NCBI RefSeq assembly: GCF_947507565.1
Contig: NC_089189.1
Span: forward strand, 1,798,001-1,862,000
Source of the DNA: Oscarella lobularis
Lineage: Eukaryota > Porifera > Homoscleromorpha > Homosclerophorida > Oscarellidae
DNA length: 64,000 nucleotides
Direction: 5' to 3'
The notes beneath the pieces were generated by a model. That model was not told the origin of the DNA, did no database searches, and saw nothing but the letters and a program-made list of their open reading frames with translations. This document shows, one piece after another, positions 12,390 through 23,543 of this stretch; position 1 is the first letter of the stretch; each line of letters starts with the position of its first letter. The translations under genes and the position numbers were made by a program.

Positions 12390-12580
12390 CCCATTAGGGA
12401 CCCCTAATACGACGAGCCAGTAGAACGTACCTTGTACACTGCCTCATTGTCCTGTGACGGTAGAGACGATGTTGAAGTGATCCTACTTCAGTTTTTCGCC
12501 GTTCCACGCGCCACGTGGTCATTCCTAAGAGAGAAGACTCAAACAAAGTGTAGAAGTACTCGTATAGTATGGAAACGTCA
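12390..12580 (+). repeat. Array-spacer module (diverged copy)
   Basis: Diverged copy of the spacer module seen best at 13213-13670 and 23064-23526: GGGACCCC, ACGACGAGCCAGTAGAACGTACC, TGTGACGGTAGAGACGATG, then CATTCCTAAGAGAGAAGACT. The most similar copy is 25430-25590. No coding function is evident. Confidence 0.55.
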
Positions 12581-12810
12581 CTCGTAATGAAAGTAGTCGG
12601 CTTTTGACCTATTCTCGTGTGAAGTTACACCTAGCAATTTGATATATTACATCGAATTTAATGGAATACACGTCAGATTCCGGAAAAGAGCGGCTAGAAA
12701 GGACCGGCTCTGATTGGCCGATCCAGACATAACTGAATTAGCTTAGATTTATATAAACGCCCCCTCAAAGGAGAGAACGCACTTTTCTACGCAACCTACT
12801 CCCAAGCAGC

Positions 12811-13013
12811 ATGTCATTGACCCTGAGAAGAGCTCTCAAGCCAAAAGAGATACCACACTACGAAGTCCCCACGTGTTACCTATCAAATATGGCCCAGGTT
12901 ATACCTCTGTTGTGCATTCTGACCGCTGTCAGGTGGAATCTCTGCTTCAGTTCTACACCGACCCAAAGCTTCTTCTTCTTCATCGCTGTCAGGTCACTGT
13001 CTTCGATTCATAG
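12811..13013 (+). CDS. Possible small two-exon gene
   Basis: A TATATAA box-like sequence (12750-12756) lies about 55 bases before an ATG at 12811. Exon 1 (MSLTLRRALKPKEIPHYEVP...) could end at CCCAG before a 35-base GT..AG intron (GTTATACC to GCTGTCAG, 12898-12932). The frame then continues VESLLQFYTDPKLLLLHRCQ to a TAG at 13011-13013. No known domain is recognised. It may be chance; the promoter spacing and tidy splice sites are the only support. Confidence 0.25.
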
Positions 13014-13212
13014 TATAGAAACTAAAGAAATCAAATTATTTATTGAAATTTCAAGTTTCCTAATTATAACGCGATTGTTTGACACAAAGACATCCACTGT
13101 GAAAGCGAACTTTATGGGTTGATTATTTAAACGTCTGGACGTTCAAACACGTAGACTAAATTATAGAGTTAAGTCGATTGGAAAAACGTGGTCTACTCCT
13201 AAACCCTCTATA

Positions 13213-13769
13213 AGAGGGATCCCCTTACGCGACGAGTCCGTGAAACGTACTTTAAATGCTACTTGATTGTTCAGTGAACGTATAGGTGATGCCGAATCGC
13301 TCCTCCTGCTGTTTTTCGGCGATCGACTTTTTCAAACATGGCGGCGGATATGCGCCACTGCTGTCATATCTAAGAGAGACGACTAAAATGACATGTACAA
13401 CTGCTCATATTAAAGAGAAATGATCCTACGTCGAAGGAACGAGACAGTTAGGGAGGAGGGAAGAGAGATTCGGCTCGAACACCCATTGGGGGGCCCCTCA
13501 CCGCAATTAGAGAAAAAACGGACGCTAATGAATTCAAATAAAACAATCTTACCACTAGGATGCGAGAAAATAGGAAGGAACTCGCTCTGCGGAGTGCAAA
13601 AATGACGCATAAATCACGTGAACGTTATTAATCTAATTGATTCGCTGTTCTTTTTTCTCCGCTACTTCTGCGCATAAATAGAATATTGATAATTGAGGAA
13701 ATCGTCGTCACCGTCGCCGGTGCCTACTGATTCGTTTCAAGGCAAAGAATCCTTTTTTGTTCTTATACG
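13213..13769. repeat. Array-spacer module, copy 2
   Basis: The first 455 bases are almost identical to 23064-23526, and the whole is similar to 30105-30690. It contains the string AACATGGCGGCGGATATGCG, a GC palindrome around GGGGGGCCCCTC, and a conserved minus-strand frame (13410-13610) followed by a splice-donor-like GGTAAGATTG. It ends where the miniature transposon at 13779 is inserted. The same module lies upstream of several array genes, so it looks like an ancestral intergenic spacer copied with the genes. Confidence 0.7.
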
Positions 13770-13778
13770 GGTCTTCAA

Positions 13779-14162
13779 TAATCAGACCTCTTCGCTCGGG
13801 GAGGAAGAGGGTCTGGTCACCTGCGAATACTCAGTCTGTACCGCCGCACTGTGCAGGGCGGCCCAAGCACGCTACTGGCAACGATGGAGATCGAGTCAAT
13901 TGAGCAAGCAACAAGATCCGCTGCATGCTGCTGAAATGGGGTTCCATTGCTCCGCGGGGAACAGCTGAAGGCAATTGTCTAACTGGCTGTAAATCGGACG
14001 TCTATGTTTGTCTTTGTCTGATCGGTAATTTAATATAGACTAACTTAATGAATTCAAGCGCGCTGATTGGGCCGCACTGTACAGTGCGGCGGTACAGACT
14101 GAGTGTGCGCAGGTGACCACACCCTCTTCCTCCCCGAGCGAAGAGGTCTGGCCCCCAGACTA
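13779..14162. mobile_element. Mutator-like miniature element with 9-base target duplication
   Basis: Terminal inverted repeats of about 80 bases: left arm 13785-13865 (CAGACCTCTTCGCTCGGGGA ...) matches the reverse complement of 14082-14156. The right end is CCAGACTA; the left tip is shortened (TAATCAGACC in place of an expected TAGTCTGG.. start). A 9-base direct repeat GGTCTTCAA flanks it (13770-13778 and 14163-14171). The paralogous spacer at about 30675-30690 lacks the insertion and shows the empty site. Long inverted ends plus a 9-base duplication fit the Mutator superfamily; it encodes no transposase. Confidence 0.8.
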
Positions 14163-14217
14163 GGTCTTCAAAGTCTTTTGATTAGCCATTTCTCGTTTTG
14201 TACTGCAAAAAAAGCTA

Positions 14218-14317
14218 GTAAGAATGCTGAATAATTTACTCTTTATATAAATGACAGTAAGAATTTCCTTTTCGACAAATATTTCGTGACGCGATCGCAA
14301 ACTTTTCTTTCATCTAG
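14218..14317 (+). promoter_or_regulatory. Predicted 5'-UTR intron with GCGATCGCAA motif
   Basis: GCTA|GTAAGAAT forms a donor and TTTCATCTAG an acceptor, 36 bases before the ATG of the kelch gene at 14354. The palindromic motif GCGATCGCAA sits at 14291-14300 close to the acceptor. Equivalent sites occur before the genes at 26691, 31187 and 35710. Confidence 0.55.
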
Positions 14318-14353
14318 GCAAAGAAACCTCATTCGAAGTTGCTCAACGATTAA

Positions 14354-17300
14354 ATGGCCCAATCAGCATCACCTGAACGTCGAACGAGTCACGAAAGTGC
14401 GTTGATTGGCGATGAATTGCATCTCTTCGGTGGAAGAACTGTGAAGAGTTCATTCTTTTTGAAATCATACACATATTATTTCTCGCGCGATGAAATTTGG
14501 ACGTGTAATGTCCAACAAAAGAAGAAATGGATCCGTCGTGTTGCCGGAGGAAAGAATATTCCTCCTCCTTGCGAAGGAGCACGATGCGTGGTCATCAATG
14601 GAATCATGTATTCGTACGGGGGAAGGAAGAAAGACGGGGGTCATCTGGGAGAGGTGTTTCGTTTGGATCCGAAGAAAATGAAATGGATCCAATTAGCCAC
14701 GCCCATCCATGGAAAGAAACCATGGCAACGCCTCTCTTGCTGTTTGTGGGCCATTGGAAAAAGAATGATCATGTTTGGGGGATTCAGCCTACACATTCCT
14801 CAAGATCGTCTCCAATCAGGAGCACAATGCGATGTGGGAGTGAATAATGAGATTTATGAACTTGTATTTGAGGAGGGAAGGAAAAAAGGTAAAGTTCGTA
14901 AATTGAAATCTAAGAATAACTCAAATGTTGATAAATAGGATATTGGTTAGATGTTGAATTAAGTGGAGAAAGACCACAACCACGTGCCCGTGCTGCTATG
15001 GAAACGATTGATCAACATCGAGGATTACTCCATAGAGGAGATGATGGTAGTCTTTTTGGAGAATCATTTGCTGATGCATTTGTGATTGATTTGAGAGAAA
15101 AGGTAAATCCTAATTATGTTTGGCAATAATTAATGAATTGTAATAGAAATGGATTTACATCAATTTTCTTCCGAAACCATCCGCTCGATTTCGTCACAGA
15201 ATATGTCGATTATCGAAAAAAGGGTTTCAAGAAAGAAACTGCTTTCTTCTTGTTGGCGGGGACATCAAAGACAACGCTTCAGACAACGCCTACATTCTTG
15301 ACTTTGACAAAAGAAAATCATACGCGGTACGATATCAGAGCTATTGATATCAAATTTTCATCAATTTCATTAGTTTCACCTAAACCCGGAAATAGCACCT
15401 ATTGATCATCACACTCTCCATTGCGTAGAGAATCGAGATGGATCTGCTCGGATCATTGTCACAGGGGGAGAAGACCGAAGAGAATTGAAAGAAGTTCTGA
15501 ATGAATTTACTCTTGGTATGAAGAATGATGTTAAAATAATGCTAAATTTCTTTTTCAAGGTCCGTCAAACGACTCGTACATGAAGATTGAAACGCAGATA
15601 ATTCCTTCAGCTCAATTGATATCAACAGTGTCTCAGAATGAATCACTTATCACTCGGAATATTGAAAGAGAATTGGAAGAAATGAGGTGAGCGTTTCTGC
15701 ATTTTTGTTTCTAAAGATGATAATTATCTTTAGAATGGAAGTGGCGAAACTTCAAGATGAAAGGTTAAATAGATAAATAACAATTGCATTACGTGACATC
15801 TGAAAATATGTAGAGCCCAATCTCATCAAGTCATAGAAGAACAAAGAAGACAATTGGCGGAAGAGAGAATGCAAAAGCAAGTTAAATAATTCAGTATAAT
15901 GAATTTTGCAAGAGAATTCTTTTTGCAGAACAAGATTGGAAGCACGATACCAGTCTTTGGAAGAAGAGAGATCTCGTCTTGCAGAAGAAAAGCAAGAAAT
16001 TAATTAAAGAAATATAAAGAAGAAACTGTGTTTTAGATCTGCGTTAGAGACTAGTTGCAATTCGCTTCAGAAAGAAAATAACGTTTTAAGGTGTAGCCAG
16101 AAATATTGATCATCATCACGTGATGACTTATTTTTCTTCAGAACCAAAAATCGTGATTTGGAAAGGGAAAAGACAGACGTGATTTTCGCTTACGAAGCTC
16201 AAACGTAAAAATCGACTCAAAATACTTCTTTGAAAGAAATTTCGCTCGCATGACAAAAGTTTTCTTTAGAACCCGATGTCGTGATTTGGAGAGGGAAAAG
16301 ATAGAAGCGACTCATGCTTTGGCAGCGCAAACGTAACCGTCGATTAAATCAAATTCTTTGAAAGAAATTTCTCTCTAGGAGGACTCTCTCTGAAGTCCAA
16401 AAGAACCTCGATCAATTTATGAACGTACTCAGCATTGGTGCAGATCAAGTTTGCCTTACCAATGAAAAACTTGGCTCAGGAGCATATGCAGGTAAAAAAG
16501 AATATCCTAGATGATTACCATATATTAATAATTGACATTTCTCTAGACGTGATTATTGGTCATTGGCACGGAATGCCAGTTGCTGTGAAGAAATTTCACG
16601 ATCTCATCACAACCCAAAGAACGATTCCGACATTCCGAAGAGAAGTTCTAACAGCGAGTCGACTCCATCATCCCAACATCATCCGTGTATGCGGGGCTGT
16701 AATGGAAGATGGAATTCCATTCCAAATCGTCTCCGAATTGCTCGAGGGATCAGTGAGCGAAGTCATTGATGCAGCTCACTCATCTCCATGCTATCTTTCT
16801 CACTATGAGCAGATCTCTATTGTCGTACAAATGACGTCAGCTATTGCTTATCTACACGGGCTCCAACCTCGTCCCTACGTTCACGCTGACATTCGTCCGA
16901 CTAATGTCTTACTGACGAGGGATATGAAAGTCAAAGTTGCTGATTTGGGAGCCGCCCACCTGGTGGAGAGCTCCAAATCAGCGGGGCCCTTAAGTCGCCA
17001 ATATCTTGCTCCAGAACGAATGTCGCCTACGTCCGCACGCAGCTCATTGCCTAGCGATGTCTACAGTCTGGGCGTGTCTCTAATTGAAATATTCACCGGG
17101 GTGGACGCTATTCCGGAAGAGAGGAATAGTCAGCTCAGTCAAATAAGTAATCGTCGTCGTCTTCATAGAATTTGCTTCAGAATGATTTCGGATGAAGAGA
17201 GAATCAGAGAGAGGCCTACGAGTGCAAACTGCTTGGCCGTTTTAATAAGGGAAATGGAGGAAGTAATTGAGAACGGCTCTTCAGCCATGAAGAGATTGGT

Positions 17301-17370
17301 GAAGGGAGAATTTGAAGGAGAAGGTGATCGTCGTCACAAAGTCGTTCTCTCGGACACCTATCATCCTTAA
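14354..17370 (+). CDS. Kelch-coiled coil-TKL kinase, array member
   Basis: Clean example of the array architecture. Kelch exons: 14354-14888, 14939-15102, 15147-15326, 15374-15515, 15560-15686, all splicing in frame, with blades around HLFGGR, YSYGGR, IMFGGF, LVGGD and VTGGED. Small coiled-coil exons follow (15.7-16.33 kb); those with clear borders start and end in phase 2, two of them 63 bases (21 residues, three heptads), for example TKNRDLEREKTD. The glycine-loop exon ends KLGSGAYA, then 16547-17370 encodes the kinase: VAVKKFH lysine, catalytic HADIRPTNVL, metal-binding DLG, APERM, DVYSLGVSL. Asp and Asn of the catalytic loop are present; its Lys is Arg, as in Src-type kinases. It ends RRHKVVLSDTYHP. 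Likely an intracellular signalling kinase; ligand and substrate are unknown. One coil exon near 15.93-16.0 kb has uncertain borders. Confidence 0.85.
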
Positions 17371-17965
17371 ACCTTTCGTATTTTCGTGTCTCCGTTTTGA
17401 AATGGATTTTTGTGGTACTGTAATCTGCTTTTGTGCTGTGTCTTTTACGTGTGAACTATTAATTCTTTTATGATTTCGTGTGAGCTTTTATTACAACGAT
17501 TCGTAAAGAGTGGAGAAGAGAGCTTGGAACCGCCGTGGGTATAAGATTCCAATGTATGCCTATAGGGTCGGAAAACCGAGGACGACACGTGAGACGCATG
17601 AGAACGACTGCTTAAAGTGGATTCGTTGATTGACGAACCGCAGAATTAATAATATGCGTTCGTCGTTGCGCATCACTTTTCTTTTCAATGAATCCTTTTA
17701 TGTAGAGAGTCAAAGCTCTGTACGATTCATGGCTGTTTTTCATTAAGTAGAGGGCCCTCTGTCACATCTTGTGGAATTTAATTAGACTTCTGCTTTAGGA
17801 CAACAAAACAGATCGGTTGGCAGTGAAGTGACGGCATATCACCGTGCCCAATTAATACAGACTCTAAGACTTCTAAGAGAAAGGAGACCGATTGCAGAGT
17901 AATAAACGACTGCTAGACAAAATGTACTTGGACCACGCATGTACGGCAGACTGATCAACGTTTGT
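17371..17965. repeat. 3' flank duplicated downstream of the 24.5 kb kinase
   Basis: Nearly identical to 24532-25165 (starts TTTCGTATTTTCGTGTCTCC, includes CAGATCGGTTGGCAGTGAAG). Together with the preceding kinase exons it shows that a large block was copied. No gene is seen inside it. Confidence 0.85.
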
Positions 17966-18380
17966 GGAAAAAATGACGATAGTATAGTATGGAAGCGTTT
18001 CTATATGTCGGAGAAACGAACCGGTTAGAGACAAGGGAAGAGAAGATCGGCTCGAAAACCCATCAAGGGCCCCCTCGCCACGTCGAGAGAAAATTCGGAC
18101 GCCAATGAATTCAAACAAAACAATCTTACCATTACGAGGTGAGTAAACGGGCAAGAACTGCTTCGACGTGTACATCGCGACGTTATCCGGGATTGTCAGA
18201 CTCTGACGTAATTAAGTTCGTTCCGATAATTCATCAAATTGATTCGTTATAACAAATACTTTTGCGTTGCAATATTAATGTTGATTATTGAAATATTGTC
18301 GCTGTTGCTTGTCGTCCTCATGGGTTTTCGGATCTAAGAGTGGATTGAAAGCTTGCTTGCCAATTAAAAAAGATAAATTT
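17966..18380. repeat. Array-spacer module, copy 3 (partial) and plain spacer
   Basis: Bases 17966-18175 carry the 3' half of the spacer module: GGAAGAGAAGATCGGCTCGA, GGGCCCCCTCGCCACG, and AAACAAAACAATCTTACCAT. The minus strand again keeps the conserved frame (GKIVLFEFIGVRIFS). The rest up to 18380 is AT-rich without features. Confidence 0.6.
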
Positions 18381-18384
18381 AATT

Positions 18385-19412
18385 CAATTAATTAACCTTC
18401 GCATATAGGAATTTTTTAAACCGAATCATTATAGAATAGAACACCCTCCTTATCAGATCTAGTCAAAGCAATGATTTCATCTTTGAGAACCTATAAACAG
18501 AATTTCACACTGGGTTATTTTATATGTGAAATTTTATACTGATAAAAATAGGGTCGGTTTTTGGATATGATTCTCTCATGTCAGCCAACTTGATTCCACC
18601 CAGACCTTTCCTCTAATGCTCTCTTAGTACATTGACTAGCATGCCCCTATTCTGACACTGTATAAAGGCTAAACACAGCATAAGAGTCATTCCCTAAGAG
18701 CTACCCAAACGTTTCTTTACAAGCGAATCTTTAATAAATATTTGTCGTCGTCTGCTAAATCACTTTGGGATTAATTCCTAACAAAATATTTCACTACCTA
18801 AGAAAAGTCTCTAACAAATTAAAAAAAATTTACCTCATTTCATTTTTAAGTACACTAATAACGTAATCAAATCCTATGCTATTTCTTTACCTGAGGTAGC
18901 CATTTCCTAATACTTGGAGCCACGTCAGAGTAGTCTATCTCCTTGAGAATTTCCACAAGAGCAAGAGGCTCGTCCACTTTCCATCCCTGTGTCGAGCCTC
19001 AAAAAATATTAAATTATTAATATATTGAAATCGATGATTAGTGTAGTAAAAAAGGTAGACAAGTGACCAGATCAATTCATTGCATCGATTTACCTTTAGA
19101 AGATCGACAGCCATTTTCAAAATCGCGAACTTGTTTTTCGCTTTTGAATTGAGCGCTTACGGAGCCGATCGAACTCTTCAAGCCTTGGAAGACATTCGAT
19201 GTCCAAGATGCGATCTAAATCGTTTCGTATTCCAGACCAGGATTGACGGAAGACGTCGCTCTTTTCTTCAGCTTCGCCTTTTTCGCTTTCGGTTTCTCCT
19301 TTTCACTGTCGACGCTATCGGATGGCATCGCATGCTTTTCTACTACTGGAAGGGCCATGGCCCGCTTTCGATAAGCCTCTCGTTCTCGAAGATCGTGTAG
19401 GAATGTTTGCAC
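18385..19412 (-). CDS. Unidentified small gene, copy 1 (possibly decayed)
   Basis: Minus-strand gene placed head to head with the kelch gene at 19590. The 5' exon (from an ATG at 19412) reads MQTFLHDLREREAYRKRAMA and a Lys/Glu-rich stretch. A second reading frame then carries SWSGIRNDLDRILDIECLPR and EEFDRLRKRSIQK, suggesting a splice or an indel between. Further exons near 19080-19130 (MAVDLLK), 18895-18960 (ILKEIDYSDVAPSI) and 18430-18500 (LKDEIIALTRSDKEG). The family is not recognised. Compared with copy 2 it ends early after NDS. It may be non-functional. Confidence 0.45.
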
Positions 19413-19502
19413 TTAGATACGGGCGTTTCTATTATTATTAGACACGATCAGCCGTTTGACCGTTTCTCCTTTCGGACAAGAGAGAAAGGCTTCAAAGCCA
19501 CA

Positions 19503-19564
19503 GTAAGAATCTCCTCTTTTGACGAATTCAAGCAAAAGTAGGAATTTCCTTCTTTCTCTCTCAG
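19503..19564 (+). promoter_or_regulatory. Predicted 5'-UTR intron (short form)
   Basis: CA|GTAAGAAT donor and TCTCTCAG acceptor, 62 bases, just before the kelch gene at 19590. Unlike its relatives it lacks the GCGATCGC motif, so this promoter-proximal intron has been shortened. Confidence 0.45.
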
Positions 19565-19589
19565 CAAAGAAACCCCATTCTACGACGAA

Positions 19590-22163
19590 ATGGCGTTACC
19601 TCAGCCTCGATCTAATCACGAAAGTGCTTTGATCGGTGATGAATTGCATCTCTTCGGTGGAAGAACTGCGAAGAGTCCCAATTATTATTTCCCCCGCAAC
19701 GAAATCTGGACATGTAATGTCCAAGAAGAGAAGAAATGGATTCGTCGTATTGCCCAAGGAAAGAATATTCCTCCGCCTTGCGAAGGAGCACAATGCGTGG
19801 TCATCAATGGGATCATGTATTCGTTCGGGGGAAGGAAGGAAGACGGGGGTCGTCTGGGAGAGATATTTGGTTTGGATCCAAAGAAAATGAAATGGATCCG
19901 AGTAGTCACGCCCCCCCATGGAAAGAACCCATGGGAACGCTCGCACTGCTGTTTGTGGGCTATTGGAGGGAGAATCGTTTGGGGGATGGAGCCTAATAAT
20001 TCCTCGAGATCGTCTCCAATCAGGAGCACAATGCACTGAGCTAGTGAATAATGAGATTTATGAATTTTTATTTGAGGAGGGAGGAGAAAAAGGTAAATTG
20101 CATGATTTGATTTTAAGAACAATTCAAATTTTGATCATTAGGATATTGGTTGGATGTTGAATTAAGTGGGAAAAGACCTCGACCACGTCATGCCGCTGCT
20201 ATGGAAACGATTGATCAACATCGAGGATTACTCCATGGAGGGGAAGATGCTAATAATAAACCATTTGATGATGCATTTGTGATTGATTTGAGAGAAAAGG
20301 TAAATCCTAATTATATTTGGCAGTAATTAATGATTTTGTATTAGAATTGGATTTGCATCAATATCCTTCCAAAACCATCCGCTCGATATCATCACAGAAT
20401 ATGTCGATTATCAAAAGAAGGATTCAAAGAGAGAAATTGCTTTCTTCTCATTGGCGGATGGATCATGAGCAAATTTTCTGACAACGCCTACATTCTTGAC
20501 TTTGACAAAAGAAAATCTTACGCGGTACGAAGTCAGAGCTATTGATAACAAACAGTGATCAATTTTATTAGTTTCACCTAAACCCGGAAATGGCACATAT
20601 TGAGCGACACGCTCTCCATTGCGTAGAGGATCGAGATGGATCTGCTGGGATCATTGTCACAGGGGGAGAAGACCACGATTACAAATTGAAAGAAATTCTG
20701 AACGAAATTACTCTGGGTAATGAAGAATGATGTTAAAATCATATTTAATTTCTTTTTCTAGGTCCGTCAAACGAGTCGTACATGAAGATGGAGGCTCAGA
20801 TACTTCCTTCCGCGAAATTGATGTCAACAAGACCAGAAAGTAAATCACAGAACACTCAGGAACTTGAAAAAACATTAGAGCAAATGAGGTGCAGGTTTCT
20901 TTATTTTTGTTTAAAAAGATAATAAAAAGATTGTCTTTAGAATGGAAGTGGCAAATCGTCGAGATGAAAGGTTACATAGATAAATAACAATAGCGTCACG
21001 TGACAGTTGGAAATGTAGAAACCGGTCCCATCAAGTCATGGAAGAACAAAGAGAACAATTGGCAGCCCAACGTCATGCTTTCGAGGCAGAGAAAGAGGAA
21101 ATGGCTCAAGCTCATCAAACTCAAATGTACAACTTCAAATATGAATTGAGCAATAATTGATAGCATAATCTTAGGAGAACTGTTGAAGCTACACTTGCAG
21201 AATCGAAACAAAGTCTTGATGAATTTGTCGACGTGCTCAGCATTCGTTCAGATCAAGTTCGTCTAACAAACGACAAACTTGGTTCAGGAGCATATGCAGG
21301 TTATAAAGAAATAAAAATACTGTACTAGAACTATTGGCATTTCTCTAGACGTAATTATTGGTCATTGGCACGAAATACCAGTTGCTGTAAAAAAATTTCA
21401 CGATCTCATCACGACCCCAAGAACAATTCCGACGTTCCAACGCGAAGTTTTGACAGCGAGCCGACTCCATCATCCCAATATTATCCGTGTATGCGGTGCT
21501 GTAATGGAAGACGGAATTCCATTCCAAATCGTCTCGGAATTACTCGAGGGATCAGTGAGCGAAGTCATTGATGCAGCTCACTCATCTTCATGCTATCTCT
21601 TTCACTACGAGCAGCTCTCTATTGTCGTTGAAATGACGTCAGCTATTGCTTATCTTCACGGTCTCCAACCTCGACCCTATGTTCACGCAGACATTCGTCC
21701 GACTAATGTCTTAGTGACGAGGGATATGAAAGTCAAAGTTGCTGATTTGGGAGCCGCCCATTTGGTGGAGAGCTCCAAATCAGCTGGGCCTCTCAGTCCC
21801 AAATATGTTGCTCCAGAACGAATGCCACCCGCGTCGGGACGCAGCTCGTTGCCTAGCGACGTCTATAGTCTTGGCGTGTCTCTAATTGAAATATTCACCG
21901 GGGTTGGGCCTATTCCGGAAGAGAGAAATGGTCAACTGCTGCCTATGAGAAATCGTCGTCGTCTTCACGTGATTTGTTCGAGAATGATTTCCAATGAAAG
22001 AGAGAGGCCTACGAGTGCAGAGTGCTTGGCTGTCCTCATAAGAGAAATAGAGGAACTCGCACGCAGCGGAATACCGGCGATAAAAAGAATGGTGAAAGGA
22101 AAGTTCAAAGGAGGAGCTAGTCGTCGTCACAAAGTCGTTCTTTCAGATAACTTCTTTTTCTAG
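19590..22163 (+). pseudogene. Kelch-coiled coil-kinase with a kelch frameshift
   Basis: Same architecture as its neighbours, starting MALPQPRSNHESALIGDELH. In kelch exon 1, near 19974-19982, about five bases are missing relative to paralogs (GGRMIMFGG becomes GGRIVWG), so translation meets a stop at 20037-20039. Later kelch exons keep their own frames (for example WICINILPKPSARYHHRICR; the DGS..GGED segment near 20620-20680). The coiled coil is shorter than in the 14354 gene. The kinase (21350-22163) is intact: VAVKKFH, HADIRPTNVL, DLGAAH, APERMPPAS, and the tail RRHKVVLSDNFFF. Either a recent pseudogene, a gene producing kinase only from a downstream start, or an assembly error. Confidence 0.7.
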
Positions 22164-23063
22164 ACTATCGCGTCTGTGTTTTGCATGGAAGCTCGTAGCG
22201 TCATTAAAACTTCCATTTTGTATTGTGCCATTCCTTTCTGTTGTGTGTATCATGAATTGAAATCTGTGAGTAATTCAAATGTCTTGACCGAGGGTGGAAT
22301 GAAAATGTACATGTAAATTTTATGCGCGAAAAGAGCGAAAGTTCTTGCGAATAATTTTTTCATTGTTTTCGTTTGCTGTTGAGCTTTAAATGTCATTTTT
22401 ATGGTTATCGCTTGTCGTTGAGCGTTAAATTTTTATTCCAACGGAGTTGCTTAGAGCGAAAACCGTAAAAAGGATATTTGATGCATCAAAAAGAGCGACA
22501 GTTATTTTGAGTCAATTTTAAAGATTTGTCTTGTTTGCTGCTAAACGATCGTGGTTTGCTGTGGAATCGTTACGATAGAGGCTAGCTGGACTGCTAATAT
22601 AGGCGGCTAAAGGAAATTAGATGATGAAAGAAATGGAGGAGGTATTGCTCCCGGAAACTTGATGAATGCATGTAAGTCAGAGCAGAAGTCAGTCGTAAGG
22701 AAATCGTCTACGCCAATTCATACAAAGCAAACACAAATTCAAGCCAGCTCAGCGCGACGGTCTCGCACGGAGATATGTCGACTTGGAGTAGATGAAGGTC
22801 TTTGAGCTCAGTGCGCTCGACGCTCGGACCGCCGTAGTCGTCAAACGGCTTTCTGGCAATAGGAGAGCCATGAAGAAAGGGGAGGTCATGTTTGTTTGAT
22901 TGGGAGAAGAGGAGTTTGAAAGTGACAGCACCATTGGGAAACTTAACAGAGTGCCCTCCTGGTTTTGAAGTTGGCTCAAATTTCTTAGCCCAAACTTGGC
23001 CCAGGGTGTAACCGCTTGCGAAAAATTATCATTCGAAATATTGCCTCGCACGTCAGGAGAGAA
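22164..23063. other. Intergenic, no gene seen
   Basis: AT-rich 3' flank of the kinase gene. A minus-strand open frame at 22749-23051 lacks any recognisable domain. The stretch ends abruptly at the spacer module. Confidence 0.4.
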
Positions 23064-23526
23064 GAGGGACCCCCTTACGCGACGAGTCCGTGAAACGTAC
23101 TTTAAATGCTACTTGATTGTTCAGTGAACGTATAGGTGATGCCGAATCGCTCCTCCTGCTGTTTTTCGGCGATCGACTTTTTCAAATATGGCGGCGGATA
23201 TGCGCCACTGCTGTCATATCTAAGAGAGACGACTAAAATGACATGCACAACTGCTCATATTAAAGAGAAATGATCCTACGTCGAAGGAACGAGACAGTTA
23301 GGGAGGAGGGAAGAGAGATTCGGCTCGAACACCCATTGAGGGGCCCTTCACCGCAATTAGAGAAAAAACGGACGCCAATGAATTCAAATAAAACAATCTT
23401 ACCCCTAGGATGCGAGAAAATAGGAAGGAACTCGCTCTGCGGAGTGCAAAAATGACGCATAAATCACGTGAACGTTATTAATCCAATTGATTCACTGTTC
23501 TCCTTTTTTCTCCGCTACTTCTGCGA
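23064..23526. repeat. Array-spacer module, copy 4
   Basis: Near-identical to 13213-13670 (only scattered substitutions). It breaks off at CTTCTGCG and is joined directly to AAAGAAATTTCTCTC, sequence that in the 14354 gene lies in the intron before the glycine-loop exon. This junction is a rearrangement breakpoint. Confidence 0.85.
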
Positions 23527-23543
23527 AAGAAATTTCTCTCTAG

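Noticed and set aside
19596-20122. Long minus-strand open frames opposite kelch exon 1 (also at 26706-27118, 31197-31399, 35805-36128, 59717-60257)
   Set aside because: They mirror the kelch coding exon in every paralog; codon structure and conservation follow the plus strand only.
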